64,000 bases of DNA from Bacillus safensis (GTDB lineage: Bacteria; Bacillota; Bacilli; Bacillales; Bacillaceae), in NCBI GenBank assembly GCA_030159235.1, contig BSBG01000002.1, positions 575,019 to 639,018 on the forward strand, in the 5' to 3' direction. Shown piece after piece: positions 56,522 through 64,000 of the stretch. Position numbers and translations under genes: made by a program. The first letter of the stretch is position 1, and each line of letters starts with the position of its first letter. The notes beneath the pieces were generated by a model, which saw only the letters and a list, made by a program, of their open reading frames with translations, was not told the DNA's origin and ran no database searches.

Positions 56522-57349
56522 CTAATCTTGCGCTAAAATAAACTCACTTACTATTTTACCAAAAAAATGTGGTTGTTCCACATGAACTGTATGCCCAGCC
56601 TGCTCAGCCAATATAAATTGACTGCCCTTCAGCTCCTGCTGCATACGTTTGGCAATATTGCAGAACTTTTCATCAAGTGTTCCGCAAATGAACAAAGCAG
56701 GCAAATGAATATGCTCTAATGCCTGCCAAACAGATGGCTGTGAACCTGTTCCGATGCCTTCTAAGCTGCGAGCCAGCCCAAGAGGATTGGCTTTCAGCCT
56801 TGCCTCTCTCAATTGAGCCTGCCTTTCTGCTGATAAAGCTTTCTGCGAAGCAAACAAAGGAATGCTTTCCCAAAAATCCACAAACTTCACTAAGCCTTCA
56901 TGCCTGATTTTTTGAGCGAGCTGATGATCATGCTTCAGTCTTGCCATCCGTTCTTTAAAAGTGCGAAGCCCCGGAGACGTACTCTCAAGGATCAATTTAT
57001 TGACACGATCTGGATAACGAGCGGCAAAAGATAAAGCAATACGCCCTCCCATAGAATATCCGAGAATATTCACTTTGTGAAGATTTAATTGGTTTAAAAT
57101 CTCTGCAAGATCTGCCAGCTGCTGCGACATTGCATATCTTCTCACACTTTCTGGTGAGTCCGCGAGGCCGTGTCCAAGCAAGCTAACCTGAATCATTCTT
57201 GTGTTCTCCATATAAGCATTCAAGAACGTCCATGAAGCTGCACTTCCAGTGAAACCGTGTAAGCAAAGTGTGGCATTCTCAGCTGAAGGATTCTGGTCCA
57301 CCACTTCATACGCTACCCCATCACGCATTCTTATTCTGAGAGAAGGCAT
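56522..57349 (-). CDS. menH: SHCHC synthase
   Basis: 275 residues, alpha/beta-hydrolase fold. [13 protein letters not shown] forms the oxyanion loop, GYSMGGR carries the nucleophilic Ser, and [10 protein letters not shown] the catalytic His. MenH eliminates pyruvate from SEPHCHC to give SHCHC. The ATG lies 19 bp inside the end of menD, so they are translationally coupled; its ribosome site is weak, which fits coupling. Confidence 0.92.
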   Translation of the reverse strand: MPSLRIRMRDGVAYEVVDQNPSAENATLCLHGFTGSAASWTFLNAYMENTRMIQVSLLGHGLADSPESVRRYAMSQQLADLAEILNQLNLHKVNILGYSMGGRIALSFAARYPDRVNKLILESTSPGLRTFKERMARLKHDHQLAQKIRHEGLVKFVDFWESIPLFASQKALSAERQAQLREARLKANPLGLARSLEGIGTGSQPSVWQALEHIHLPALFICGTLDEKFCNIAKRMQQELKGSQFILAEQAGHTVHVEQPHFFGKIVSEFILAQD

Positions 57350-59076
57350 TCTTTTTTCACTTCTTCCAAAATGTTATCCATCATTTCACGATGCTTACCT
57401 ACACGAGATTGCCGATCTGTTTCTATTTCAATTAAATGAAGCCCAGGTTCATCTATATGCGCCATGTACACGTCATGTAACTCTTGTTTCGTTACCGGTT
57501 TCGAATAGGTTCCCCCATATAACTTGGAAGCATACTCAAAATTCAGCCCTGTCGGCGTACCGAAGAGCTTTTCATAATACGGTTTATCAGACGCCTGCGG
57601 AAGGAAAGAAAAGATACCTCCCCCATCATTGTTTAACAAAACAACTGTCAGTGGAATGTCCATCAGCTTAGCCGCAAGCAGACCATTCATATCATGGTAA
57701 AATGATAAATCTCCAATAACTAAGGTGACCGGCTGCTTCAAAGCCGCATACGTGCCAAGTGCTGTGGACACAACACCGTCAATGCCATTTGCTCCGCGAT
57801 TTGCCATCATCCGAAACGGCTTCGATTGGGTCTCAAAAAAAGTATCCACATCACGAATCGGCATACTATTTCCGATAAAAAGGACACTCTCCTTTGGCAA
57901 AAGGTGCTGCAAGTGACGGTACACATTCCCCTCAAAAGACAAATCCTCGTCAGAATAGCGGGATGCATGTATTCTAAATGAAGAATTGGCATTCTGCCAG
58001 CGGTTTAAGAAACTTGTATCCTCACGTTGATCTGCTCTATTTATTGCTTCATCTACAAAAGCAGCCACATGACTTTCAATGATGTAAGAAGCACTTAACC
58101 CAGGATCGCGAAAACCTCCGGCAGCATCTACAACAATCTGCTTCACTTCCGCATGTCTTTCCAGCCATTTGAATAAAGGCTTCGACACAGGCATCGGTCC
58201 AAAACGAATGACCATATCCGGCAATAGATGCTGCTGCAATGCTTCATCTTTTAATAAGGAATCATACGCATCAATAATAAGGTCTCCATTATCATGCCCA
58301 TTTCGCAATAGAGAAAGCGGGTCAGCTAAAATCGGAAATTGCATAGCCTTTGAAAGGCGTAAAACGGCCGCTCTCTCTTCCTGTGTATGAAGTTCTCCAG
58401 CCACAATTAGTCCCTGTTTGTGTTGGTTCAGAACGGTCACAATTTCAGACATCACACGATCATTTGGGAAAGCGTAACCTGCTGCTAATACCTTTTTCGC
58501 ATTCGTTTCTTCCCGCTCAAAAGGATCGATAGACAGATCAGGGAGCAATGGTTCTCTCAAAGGCACATTGACCTGAACAGGCCCCTTTGGCTCCTGCATT
58601 GACATGTGGTTTGCTCTCGCAGCTGCCGTCTGAACATAACGCAGCATCGTTTGACTTTCCTCTGGCAACGCTAAGTCTGTGAACCATTTAACAAACTTAC
58701 CGAATAAGAATTGCTGATCAATCGCTTGAGGTGCCCCTACCTCCCTCAATTCATGCGGCCGATCAGCAGTTAAAACAATCAATGGTACACGGGAATAATG
58801 CGCTTCTACAATGGCTGGATAAAGGTTAGCAGCTGCTGTACCTGAAGTACAAATGAGCAGCACTGGTCTTTGACTTGCTTTCGCAAGACCAAGCGCATAA
58901 AAAGCAGCAGACCGTTCATCCACGAGCACATGGACATTTATCCCTTGATGGGCAAGTGCCAGCATCGCAAGCGGAGTTGAACGGGAACCAGGGCAGACAA
59001 CTGCCTCTTTCACACCACCTTGGACAAATTCATCCATGAATCTGCCAATATATGTTGTCATGATTTGATTATTCAA
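57331..59076 (-). CDS. menD: SEPHCHC synthase
   Basis: About 581 residues of the thiamine-diphosphate enzyme family. [10 protein letters not shown] (N-terminal), [18 protein letters not shown] text and the ThDP motif region [16 protein letters not shown]...NNDGGGIF in the C-terminal domain are clear. It joins isochorismate and 2-oxoglutarate. I chose TTG 59076, eight bases after GGAGG; the frame to 59091 would include that site. It overlaps menF by 8 bp. Confidence 0.95.
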   Translation of the reverse strand: MNNQIMTTYIGRFMDEFVQGGVKEAVVCPGSRSTPLAMLALAHQGINVHVLVDERSAAFYALGLAKASQRPVLLICTSGTAAANLYPAIVEAHYSRVPLIVLTADRPHELREVGAPQAIDQQFLFGKFVKWFTDLALPEESQTMLRYVQTAAARANHMSMQEPKGPVQVNVPLREPLLPDLSIDPFEREETNAKKVLAAGYAFPNDRVMSEIVTVLNQHKQGLIVAGELHTQEERAAVLRLSKAMQFPILADPLSLLRNGHDNGDLIIDAYDSLLKDEALQQHLLPDMVIRFGPMPVSKPLFKWLERHAEVKQIVVDAAGGFRDPGLSASYIIESHVAAFVDEAINRADQREDTSFLNRWQNANSSFRIHASRYSDEDLSFEGNVYRHLQHLLPKESVLFIGNSMPIRDVDTFFETQSKPFRMMANRGANGIDGVVSTALGTYAALKQPVTLVIGDLSFYHDMNGLLAAKLMDIPLTVVLLNNDGGGIFSFLPQASDKPYYEKLFGTPTGLNFEYASKLYGGTYSKPVTKQELHDVYMAHIDEPGLHLIEIETDRQSRVGKHREMMDNILEEVKKECLLSE

Positions 59077-60487
59077 TAGGATGACCTCCAAGAGCAGACA
59101 GCATTGGTCTTAATTTCACTTGCGTTTCCTCATACTCCTGCTTTGCAAGGGAATCCTCTACAATTCCGCAGCCAGCGAACAAACGAACATGGTCTTTCTC
59201 AATAAGACCTGACCGAATGGCTACAGCAAATTCTCCATTATCCTGAGAATCAATCCAGCCTACTGGTGCTGCATACCATCCGCGCTTGAGCGGTTCGATT
59301 TCACGAATCACCTCAACCGCCTTTTCCTTCGGATATCCGCCCAGTGCCGGCGTCGGATGAAGCTGTTCAATTAACGAAAAAAGAGAACAGCTGCTTTTGA
59401 TTTCTCCTACAATCGGTGTAAACAAATGCTGAATGTTTTTTGTTTTATAAAGACTCGGTTGATTTGGTTTATGCACACGAAGGCAATTGGCCTCAAATGC
59501 TTGCTCAATCATATTGACAACAATTTGATGTTCAATCAAATTCTTCTCGTCATGCAGCAGTTCCTCACCTAATGCTTGATCTTCCGCTTCATCTTTTCCA
59601 CGAACAATAGAACCTGCTAAACAAGATGAAAAGACCTCTCCACCGCTTTTTTTTACTAAGCGTTCAGGCGTTGCTCCGACAAATGCTTGCCTTCCCTGTT
59701 CAACCGCAAATACATAACTCGTCGTTTGATGCTTTAATAATTCTGCTAATAGAGGAGCGAGTTCAATTTGATTTTTATAGTGAAGCAAGACTTCTCTTGC
59801 TAAAACAACCTTTTCATATTTATTTGCACGAATGTGGTCTGTCGCTTCTTGGATCGCCTTCATCCATTCCTCCACATCTAGCTCTTCCATATGAACAAGC
59901 TCAGCTTGTCCATCAGTTCGTACTGGCAATGTCTCGAAATGAGAGGCTTTCTTTTCTAATTCCTGAATCAGCTGATGAACATTCCCGTCCACCTGCTTCC
60001 ATTCATTGACTGTCAGAAAACTACCTTCTTTAGAGACAGTCAGCATGATCGATGGCACAAAAAAATGAGCCTCACCAAATGCTTCCCAGTGATGCGCCTT
60101 CTCTTCATACGGATCAAATGAGAATCCTCCAAATAAAAGCGGACCAACAGCCGCTTGCATTAACTCCTTCTCATCATGAAAATGGAACATGTGCTGCTTG
60201 AGCTGTTCCCATTCTTGATGCACGATATCGAATCGGTCCTTGCCTTGCTCAGATGATTTAATGACGGCCGCTCTGCCAAGTCCAGAAAATATCATTTGGC
60301 TTTCTGGATCAGACCAAAAAAACCGCTCGCCTAAAAAATCCGCTTCGCCGCTTTGGAAAAAGGCAAGAGGATCCAGATCGTCAACTCTTCTGGAGTAGCT
60401 TATCAAAACAGCATGGTTGACGTTATTCGCTTCTTCTAATGTCGCAAGCGCTTCCTGCCGGAAAGTACTTTGCACTGTTGTCACCAT
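59069..60487 (-). CDS. menF: isochorismate synthase
   Basis: About 472 residues of the chorismate-binding family. The C-terminal catalytic region has [38 protein letters not shown] and GCGIVEDS. It converts chorismate to isochorismate, the entry step of menaquinone synthesis. ATG 60487 follows GGAGGA; the frame to 60553 would add an unlikely hydrophobic leader and lacks a site. First gene of the minus-strand men operon. Confidence 0.95.
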   Translation of the reverse strand: MVTTVQSTFRQEALATLEEANNVNHAVLISYSRRVDDLDPLAFFQSGEADFLGERFFWSDPESQMIFSGLGRAAVIKSSEQGKDRFDIVHQEWEQLKQHMFHFHDEKELMQAAVGPLLFGGFSFDPYEEKAHHWEAFGEAHFFVPSIMLTVSKEGSFLTVNEWKQVDGNVHQLIQELEKKASHFETLPVRTDGQAELVHMEELDVEEWMKAIQEATDHIRANKYEKVVLAREVLLHYKNQIELAPLLAELLKHQTTSYVFAVEQGRQAFVGATPERLVKKSGGEVFSSCLAGSIVRGKDEAEDQALGEELLHDEKNLIEHQIVVNMIEQAFEANCLRVHKPNQPSLYKTKNIQHLFTPIVGEIKSSCSLFSLIEQLHPTPALGGYPKEKAVEVIREIEPLKRGWYAAPVGWIDSQDNGEFAVAIRSGLIEKDHVRLFAGCGIVEDSLAKQEYEETQVKLRPMLSALGGHPIE

Positions 60488-60550
60488 GATACATTCCTCC
60501 AAAATCCATGAAATAACATAAAAAAATAAAATCATAAAAAAATACATGAA

Positions 60551-60587
60551 CATTCGAGTATGTCGAATGGCCTGCTTTTCTATTATA
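60551..60587 (-). promoter_or_regulatory. menF promoter -10 and leader inverted repeat
   Basis: The minus strand has TATAAT (60587-60582) without a good -35 at 17 bp. Downstream, in the presumed leader, lies the inverted repeat CATTCGA-GTATG-TCGAATG (60551-60569). The rest of the 379-bp menF-menA gap shows only AT-rich sequence and the menA promoter. Confidence 0.5.
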
Positions 60588-60792
60588 AACCTTAACAGAT
60601 GAACTTAGTAAAGAAAACAGCTTTTAAAACCTCGAATCCTTATTATATCACGCTTCCAAGATTTTTTCGCTCCTGCTCATTGAAACGAAAGCATCTAAAT
60701 GAAAAGTCGCAGGATCTGCTCTAAAATCAAACTTTCCCTTGATATGGCAACGATTAGCAAACATCTTTTTCAGGTTTCATCGCATCAATATA

Positions 60793-60820
60793 TTGACACC
60801 TTTTTGAACTTTGCTAAACT
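60793..60820 (+). promoter_or_regulatory. sigma-A promoter of menA
   Basis: TTGACA (60793-60798), 16 bp, TAAACT (60815-60820), 46 bp before the menA start. Confidence 0.7.
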
Positions 60821-60866
60821 GGAATTTGGACGTGTACGTATTTTTTTATTTAAAGGAGTATATTTT

Positions 60867-61805
60867 ATGCAGCATCAATCGATATCAGATCAGCTTTCAC
60901 CAATTAAACCTGATAAAAACTGGAGAATTTGGTGGAATTTACTACGACCACATACACTAACAGCGGCATTTATTCCTGTTACTTTAGGAACTGTTCTAGC
61001 ACTTCCAAGTGGTCAAATACATGTTGGGCTATTTTTAGCCATGCTATTTGCATCTATGTTTATCCAAATCGCAACAAACATGTTTAATGAGTACTTTGAT
61101 TATGTTCGCGGGCTGGACAATGAGAAATCTGTCGGCATCGGCGGAGCCATTGTAAGAAACGGTGTAAAGCCAAAAACAGTCCTTAGCCTCGCTTATGCAC
61201 TATTTGCGCTTTCTTTATTACTTGGGGTGTATATTTGTATGATGTCTAGCTGGTGGATCGCACTGATAGGACTTATTTGTATGGCAGCAGGCTATTTCTA
61301 TACCGGCGGACCTGTACCCATTGCATATACACCGTTTGGAGAACTTGTGTCGGGTGCTTTTATGGGACTCGGAATCATCCTGATTAGTTTCTATATCCAA
61401 ACAGGTACACTGACGTCTAAAGCTGTTCTCGTCTCATTACCTATTTCTATTTTAGTTGGTGCCATCTTACTGTCGAACAATATCCGCGACTTAGACGGTG
61501 ATAAAGAAAATGGACGAAAAACACTTGCAATCCTTGCTGGACGTAAAGCTGCAGTGAACATTTTACTTTCTATGTTTTTTGTATCATATGTACTCATTTT
61601 TGTTTATATCTTCACAGATATCGTTGGCCTTTGGAGTCTTCTTGTTTTACTCAGTGTGCCAAAAGCCTATACAGCCATTAAAGAGTTTAAGCAAAAAGAA
61701 AAACCGATTGAATTAATGAATGCTATGAAATCTACAGCTCAAACCAATACATTCTTCGGTTTTCTGCTGACGATTGCTTTGATCTTACAATACTATATTG
61801 CGTAA
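60867..61805 (+). CDS. menA: 1,4-dihydroxy-2-naphthoate polyprenyltransferase
   Basis: About 312 residues of the UbiA superfamily with eight or nine predicted helices. The prenyl-diphosphate-binding motif NMFNEYFDYVRGLDNE and the second Asp-rich motif NNIRDLDGDKENGRKT are complete. It joins DHNA to a polyprenyl chain in the membrane. ATG 60867 follows AAAGGAG; the frame to 60699 reads through the promoter. Divergent from menF. Confidence 0.96.
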   Translation: MQHQSISDQLSPIKPDKNWRIWWNLLRPHTLTAAFIPVTLGTVLALPSGQIHVGLFLAMLFASMFIQIATNMFNEYFDYVRGLDNEKSVGIGGAIVRNGVKPKTVLSLAYALFALSLLLGVYICMMSSWWIALIGLICMAAGYFYTGGPVPIAYTPFGELVSGAFMGLGIILISFYIQTGTLTSKAVLVSLPISILVGAILLSNNIRDLDGDKENGRKTLAILAGRKAAVNILLSMFFVSYVLIFVYIFTDIVGLWSLLVLLSVPKAYTAIKEFKQKEKPIELMNAMKSTAQTNTFFGFLLTIALILQYYIA

Positions 61806-61809
61806 CAAA

Positions 61810-61839
61810 GAACGCCTGTAGCCGCAGGCGTTTTTTTTA
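61810..61839 (+). terminator. menA terminator
   Basis: AACGCCTG (61811-61818) pairs with CAGGCGTT (61825-61832) and runs into eight T. Confidence 0.9.
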
Positions 61840-61924
61840 ATGAGGAATTGCTTCAAATTGGAACTAGTCTTACATACAAAATTGCTCATACTAACAATAT
61901 GTTTGATATGAAAGGATGATCGCT

Positions 61925-62659
61925 TTGTTGTCTAAAGACGAATTACATCATTTGAAGCAGTGCCTTCTCGATGAAAAAAAAGAACTTGAAGCCAAAAGCC
62001 ATGACGATGAACAGAAAGTATCCTTTCCTTATGATTCGGTCGGAGAACTGTCAGCCTATGATAACCATCCGGGCGATCAAGGGACAGAACTATTCGAGCG
62101 CGGGAAAGATATTGCTTTAAACAGTTTGGAACATGAGCATCTGTTAGACATCAATGAAGCACTTCAAGCCATTGCAGACGGCTCATATGGTTTGTGTAAG
62201 GTATGTAAAGCTCCTATTCCAAAGGAACGCTTAGAAGCCTTGCCTACCGCTGTCACATGCACAGAGCATTCAAAAGAACAAATTGTTTCACAAAACCGTC
62301 CGATTGAAGAGGATCTATTAAGTCCGCCAGCGGGACAATTTGAAAATGAAGAAAGTGCTGCATATGATGGAGAGGATGCCTACCAAGACGTAGAACGCTA
62401 CGGAAACTCTGAAACCCCGTCCGATATGGAATTTCCTCCTCTGACATACGATGATGTGTACACACAATCAGAGGACGAAGATTATGTGGAGGACTATGAA
62501 GGATTTGCGGCTGCTGATATTGAAGGAAAAGCAAGCAAGGTGTATCCGAACAAAGCACACGAAGCCTATGAAAAAGCATTAGACGAAGAAGGTGTCATGA
62601 CAGTATTTGGTGATTTGAAACCATACGAAGAAGAACCTTATACAGAAGAAAATCATTAG
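61925..62659 (+). CDS. yteA: DksA/TraR-type zinc-finger protein, YteA
   Basis: About 244 residues. An N-terminal coiled part (about 1-75) leads to a DksA-type zinc finger (GLCKVCKAPI, then TCTEHSK), followed by a long acidic C-terminal tail of about 120 residues, longer than in TraR. YteA is the B. subtilis homologue, function unclear, possibly binding RNA polymerase. I chose TTG 61925 after AAAGGA; ATG 61916 overlaps that site, and TTG 61928 is also possible. It follows menA as in B. subtilis. Confidence 0.88.
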   Translation: MLSKDELHHLKQCLLDEKKELEAKSHDDEQKVSFPYDSVGELSAYDNHPGDQGTELFERGKDIALNSLEHEHLLDINEALQAIADGSYGLCKVCKAPIPKERLEALPTAVTCTEHSKEQIVSQNRPIEEDLLSPPAGQFENEESAAYDGEDAYQDVERYGNSETPSDMEFPPLTYDDVYTQSEDEDYVEDYEGFAAADIEGKASKVYPNKAHEAYEKALDEEGVMTVFGDLKPYEEEPYTEENH

Positions 62660-62681
62660 TCCCCTCATATTGGGGACTTTA
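62658..62681 (+). terminator. possible yteA terminator
   Basis: AGTCCCC (62658-62664) pairs with 62672-62678; only a short T stretch (TTTATG) follows, so termination may be weak. Confidence 0.5.
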
Positions 62682-62682
62682 T

Positions 62683-62708
62683 GTTTATATCATGTAATTA
62701 TTGGGAAA
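62683..62708 (+). promoter_or_regulatory. candidate sigma-B promoter of the tspO homologue
   Basis: GTTTAT (62683-62688), 14 bp, GGGAAA (62703-62708) fits the general-stress consensus GTTTAA-N12-15-GGGWAW. It lies 37 bp before the ATG at 62746. Confidence 0.6.
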
Positions 62709-62745
62709 TCATTTTAAAAGTGAGTTTGATTGGAGGAGATTCTTG

Positions 62746-63222
62746 ATGGCTAAAAAAAGTATCCTTTGGGCGATTGTCGTCTTCTTTATTACATACGCAC
62801 TATTCTCTATTGCAGGATTCTTGTTCCCCATTGACAGAGAATGGTATGATGCTTTAAATAAACCAGAATGGACGCCTGGTGGTGGTGTGATTGGGGCTAT
62901 ATGGGCTGTCTTATTTGCCCTCATCTCATTGTCCGCAGCAATCATTTATGGGAAATATGGATTTCAAAAAATCACTTTACCATTTTGGATTCTTTTTCTT
63001 TTAAATTACGTATTTAATCAAGCCTTTAGCTTTTTTCAATTTACACAAAAAGATTTGTTTTCCGCTACGATCGACTGTCTGCTTGTTGCACTGACAGCAC
63101 TCGCACTTGTCATCGTCTCACGCAAACTAAGCAAAATCGTTCCAATTTTACTGATCCCTTATGTCTTATGGGGATTCTTTGCGACATACTTGTCTTATAC
63201 GATTTATTCCATGAACATGTAA
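62746..63222 (+). CDS. ytaB: TspO/MBR-family membrane protein (YtaB)
   Basis: 158 residues with five predicted helices and the TspO signature WYDALNKPEWTPGG near residue 32-45, then IGAIWAVLFALISLSAA. TspO proteins bind porphyrins and are linked to stress and light responses. ATG 62746 follows GGAGGAG. A sigma-B-type promoter lies upstream. The aromatic residues lining the porphyrin site (about 30-50, 88-100: NYVFNQAFSFFQF) are conserved. Confidence 0.92.
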   Translation: MAKKSILWAIVVFFITYALFSIAGFLFPIDREWYDALNKPEWTPGGGVIGAIWAVLFALISLSAAIIYGKYGFQKITLPFWILFLLNYVFNQAFSFFQFTQKDLFSATIDCLLVALTALALVIVSRKLSKIVPILLIPYVLWGFFATYLSYTIYSMNM

Positions 63223-63223
63223 A

Positions 63224-63250
63224 AAAGACCGCCATGATAGCGGTCTTTCA
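63224..63250 (+). terminator. terminator of the tspO homologue
   Basis: AAAGACCGC (63224-63232) pairs with 63240-63248, followed by CATTTT. Confidence 0.85.
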
Positions 63251-63264
63251 TTTTAAAGAAAATA

Positions 63265-63292
63265 AAAAGAGATCTTTGACAAGATCTCTTTT
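63265..63292. terminator. terminator of the tRNA cluster
   Basis: A perfect 12-bp stem (63265-63276 with 63281-63292, loop TGAC) follows tRNA-Glu on the minus strand and ends in T-rich sequence; on the + strand it can also act as a second stop for the tspO homologue. Confidence 0.85.
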
Positions 63293-63297
63293 AAAAA

Positions 63298-63369
63298 TGA
63301 CCCGTACGGGATTCGAACCCGTGTTACCGCCGTGAAAGGGCGGTGTCTTAACCGCTTGACCAACGGGCC
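63298..63369 (-). tRNA. trnB-Glu: tRNA-Glu (anticodon TTC)
   Basis: 72 nt; 7-bp acceptor GGCCCGT/ACGGGTC, loop CTTTCAC with anticodon TTC, T-arm GGGTTCGAATCCC. The CCA end is not encoded. Last tRNA of the cluster, in the order known from B. subtilis trnB. Confidence 0.97.
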
Positions 63370-63378
63370 ATACAATAA

Positions 63379-63469
63379 TGGCGGAGAAGGAGGGATTTGA
63401 ACCCTCGCGCCGCTTACGCGACCTACACCCTTAGCAGGGGCGCCTCTTCAGCCACTTGAGTACTTCTCC
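63379..63469 (-). tRNA. trnB-Ser: tRNA-Ser (anticodon GCT)
   Basis: 91 nt including encoded CCA; long variable arm (TGTAGGTCGCGTAAGCGGCGC) typical of serine tRNAs, loop CTGCTAA with anticodon GCT. Confidence 0.97.
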
Positions 63470-63472
63470 ATT

Positions 63473-63547
63473 TGGCTCCGCAGGTAGGACTCGAACCTAC
63501 GACCGATCGGTTAACAGCCGATAGCTCTACCACTGAGCTACTGCGGA
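63473..63547 (-). tRNA. trnB-Asn: tRNA-Asn (anticodon GTT)
   Basis: 75 nt with encoded CCA; loop CTGTTAA with anticodon GTT; acceptor TCCGCAG/CTGCGGA. Confidence 0.97.
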
Positions 63548-63553
63548 AGATCA

Positions 63554-63630
<77 letters not shown>

Positions 63631-63647
63631 ATGAACGGATATACAAA

Positions 63648-63721
63648 TGGAGCGGGTGATGGGAATCGAACCCACGACATCAGCTTGGAAGGCTGAGGTT
63701 TTACCACTAAACTACACCCGC
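63648..63721 (-). tRNA. trnB-Gly: tRNA-Gly (anticodon TCC)
   Basis: 74 nt with encoded CCA; loop CTTCCAA with anticodon TCC; acceptor GCGGGTG/CACCCGC. Confidence 0.97.
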
Positions 63722-63732
63722 AAAAATATGTA

Positions 63733-63809
63733 TGGGGCGATTGATGGGAATCGAACCCACGAGTGCCAGAGCCACAATCTGGTGCGTTAACCACTTCGCC
63801 ACAACCGCC
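63733..63809 (-). tRNA. trnB-His: tRNA-His (anticodon GTG)
   Basis: 77 nt with encoded CCA and an encoded extra 5' G opposite the discriminator C, the hallmark of bacterial tRNA-His; loop TTGTGGC with anticodon GTG. Confidence 0.97.
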
Positions 63810-63835
63810 ATACTGTTAATATGTTTTTGTAAAAG

Positions 63836-63908
<73 letters not shown>

Positions 63909-63926
63909 AAGTATTCTTTTGAAAAA

Positions 63927-64000
63927 TGGCGGTCCGGACGGGACTCGAACCCGCGACCTCCTGCGTGACAGGCAGGCATTCTAACCAACTGAACTACCGG
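63927..64000 (-). tRNA. trnB-Asp: tRNA-Asp (anticodon GTC), partial
   Basis: 74 nt visible with encoded CCA; loop CTGTCAC with anticodon GTC. The window edge cuts about three bases from the 5' acceptor strand. More tRNA genes probably follow beyond the window. Confidence 0.95.

Overview
This window comes from a low-GC Firmicute chromosome of the genus Bacillus. Gene order and content follow the B. subtilis yte/ytc-leuS-ytv-ytr-ytq-asnB-metK-pckA-ytk-luxS-yth-men-trnB region almost gene for gene. Several features differ from B. subtilis 168: a four-gene carotenoid cluster beside ytmA, no biotin operon next to the ytbQ-like gene, and a ytr operon with a single membrane subunit of the YtrC/YtrD type. 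I infer the B. pumilus/safensis/altitudinis group, but cannot prove the species from the sequence alone.

Layout. 1-5716: rhamnogalacturonan (pectin side-chain) utilisation, with a partial Gfo/Idh/MocA oxidoreductase, yteS, yteR and yteP on the minus strand and the divergent AraC-type regulator ytdP. 5756-8323: HxlR regulator ytcD, MFS exporter ytbD and aldo/keto reductase ytbE. 8369-10772: ytcP-ytcQ, the remaining permease and binding protein of the same sugar transporter. They share a promoter-region motif with yteP and have a perfect CcpA (cre) box. 10975-15591: ytbQ-like epimerase, ytaP hydrolase, and leuS with a T-box leader. 15645-22605: ytvB, the blue-light receptor ytvA, a coiled-coil membrane protein, and the ytrG-A-B-C-E-F ABC transporter operon with a YtrA operator. 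22625-24177: a degenerate IS1595-type element with terminal inverted repeats, an exact 8-bp target duplication, a broken transposase and an intact passenger membrane-protein gene. 24219-34452: ytzC, the tRNA wobble-uridine genes ytqA-ytqB (MnmL-MnmM), ytpB-ytpA, ytoA, asnB, metK with a SAM riboswitch, pckA and ytmB.

34492-42081: ytmA, the overlapping carotenoid operon, and the ytlA-C-D ABC transporter. 42113-49967: ytkD, a TerD-AIM24 pair behind a sigma-W-type promoter, a holin-like gene, a YjfB-type gene, dps with a sigma-B-type promoter, ytzI, ytkA, luxS, the yidD-like gene, carbonic anhydrase, and Zur-controlled znuA and rpmE2 flanking a 188-bp structured repeat. 50093-52938: cytochrome bd-type oxidase ythAB and two small genes. 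53045-61805: menaquinone synthesis, menF-D-H-B-E-C on one strand and menA on the other. 61925-63222: yteA and the tspO homologue. 63298-64000: eight tRNA genes (Asp-Phe-His-Gly-Ile-Asn-Ser-Glu in transcription order), matching the tail of B. subtilis trnB.

Most of the window is conserved core genome. The unusual material is the IS1595-like element with its passenger gene, the 188-bp inverted-repeat-bounded element, the carotenoid cluster, and several readable regulatory sites (shared YtdP-type motif, cre, Zur, YtrA, sigma-W, sigma-B).
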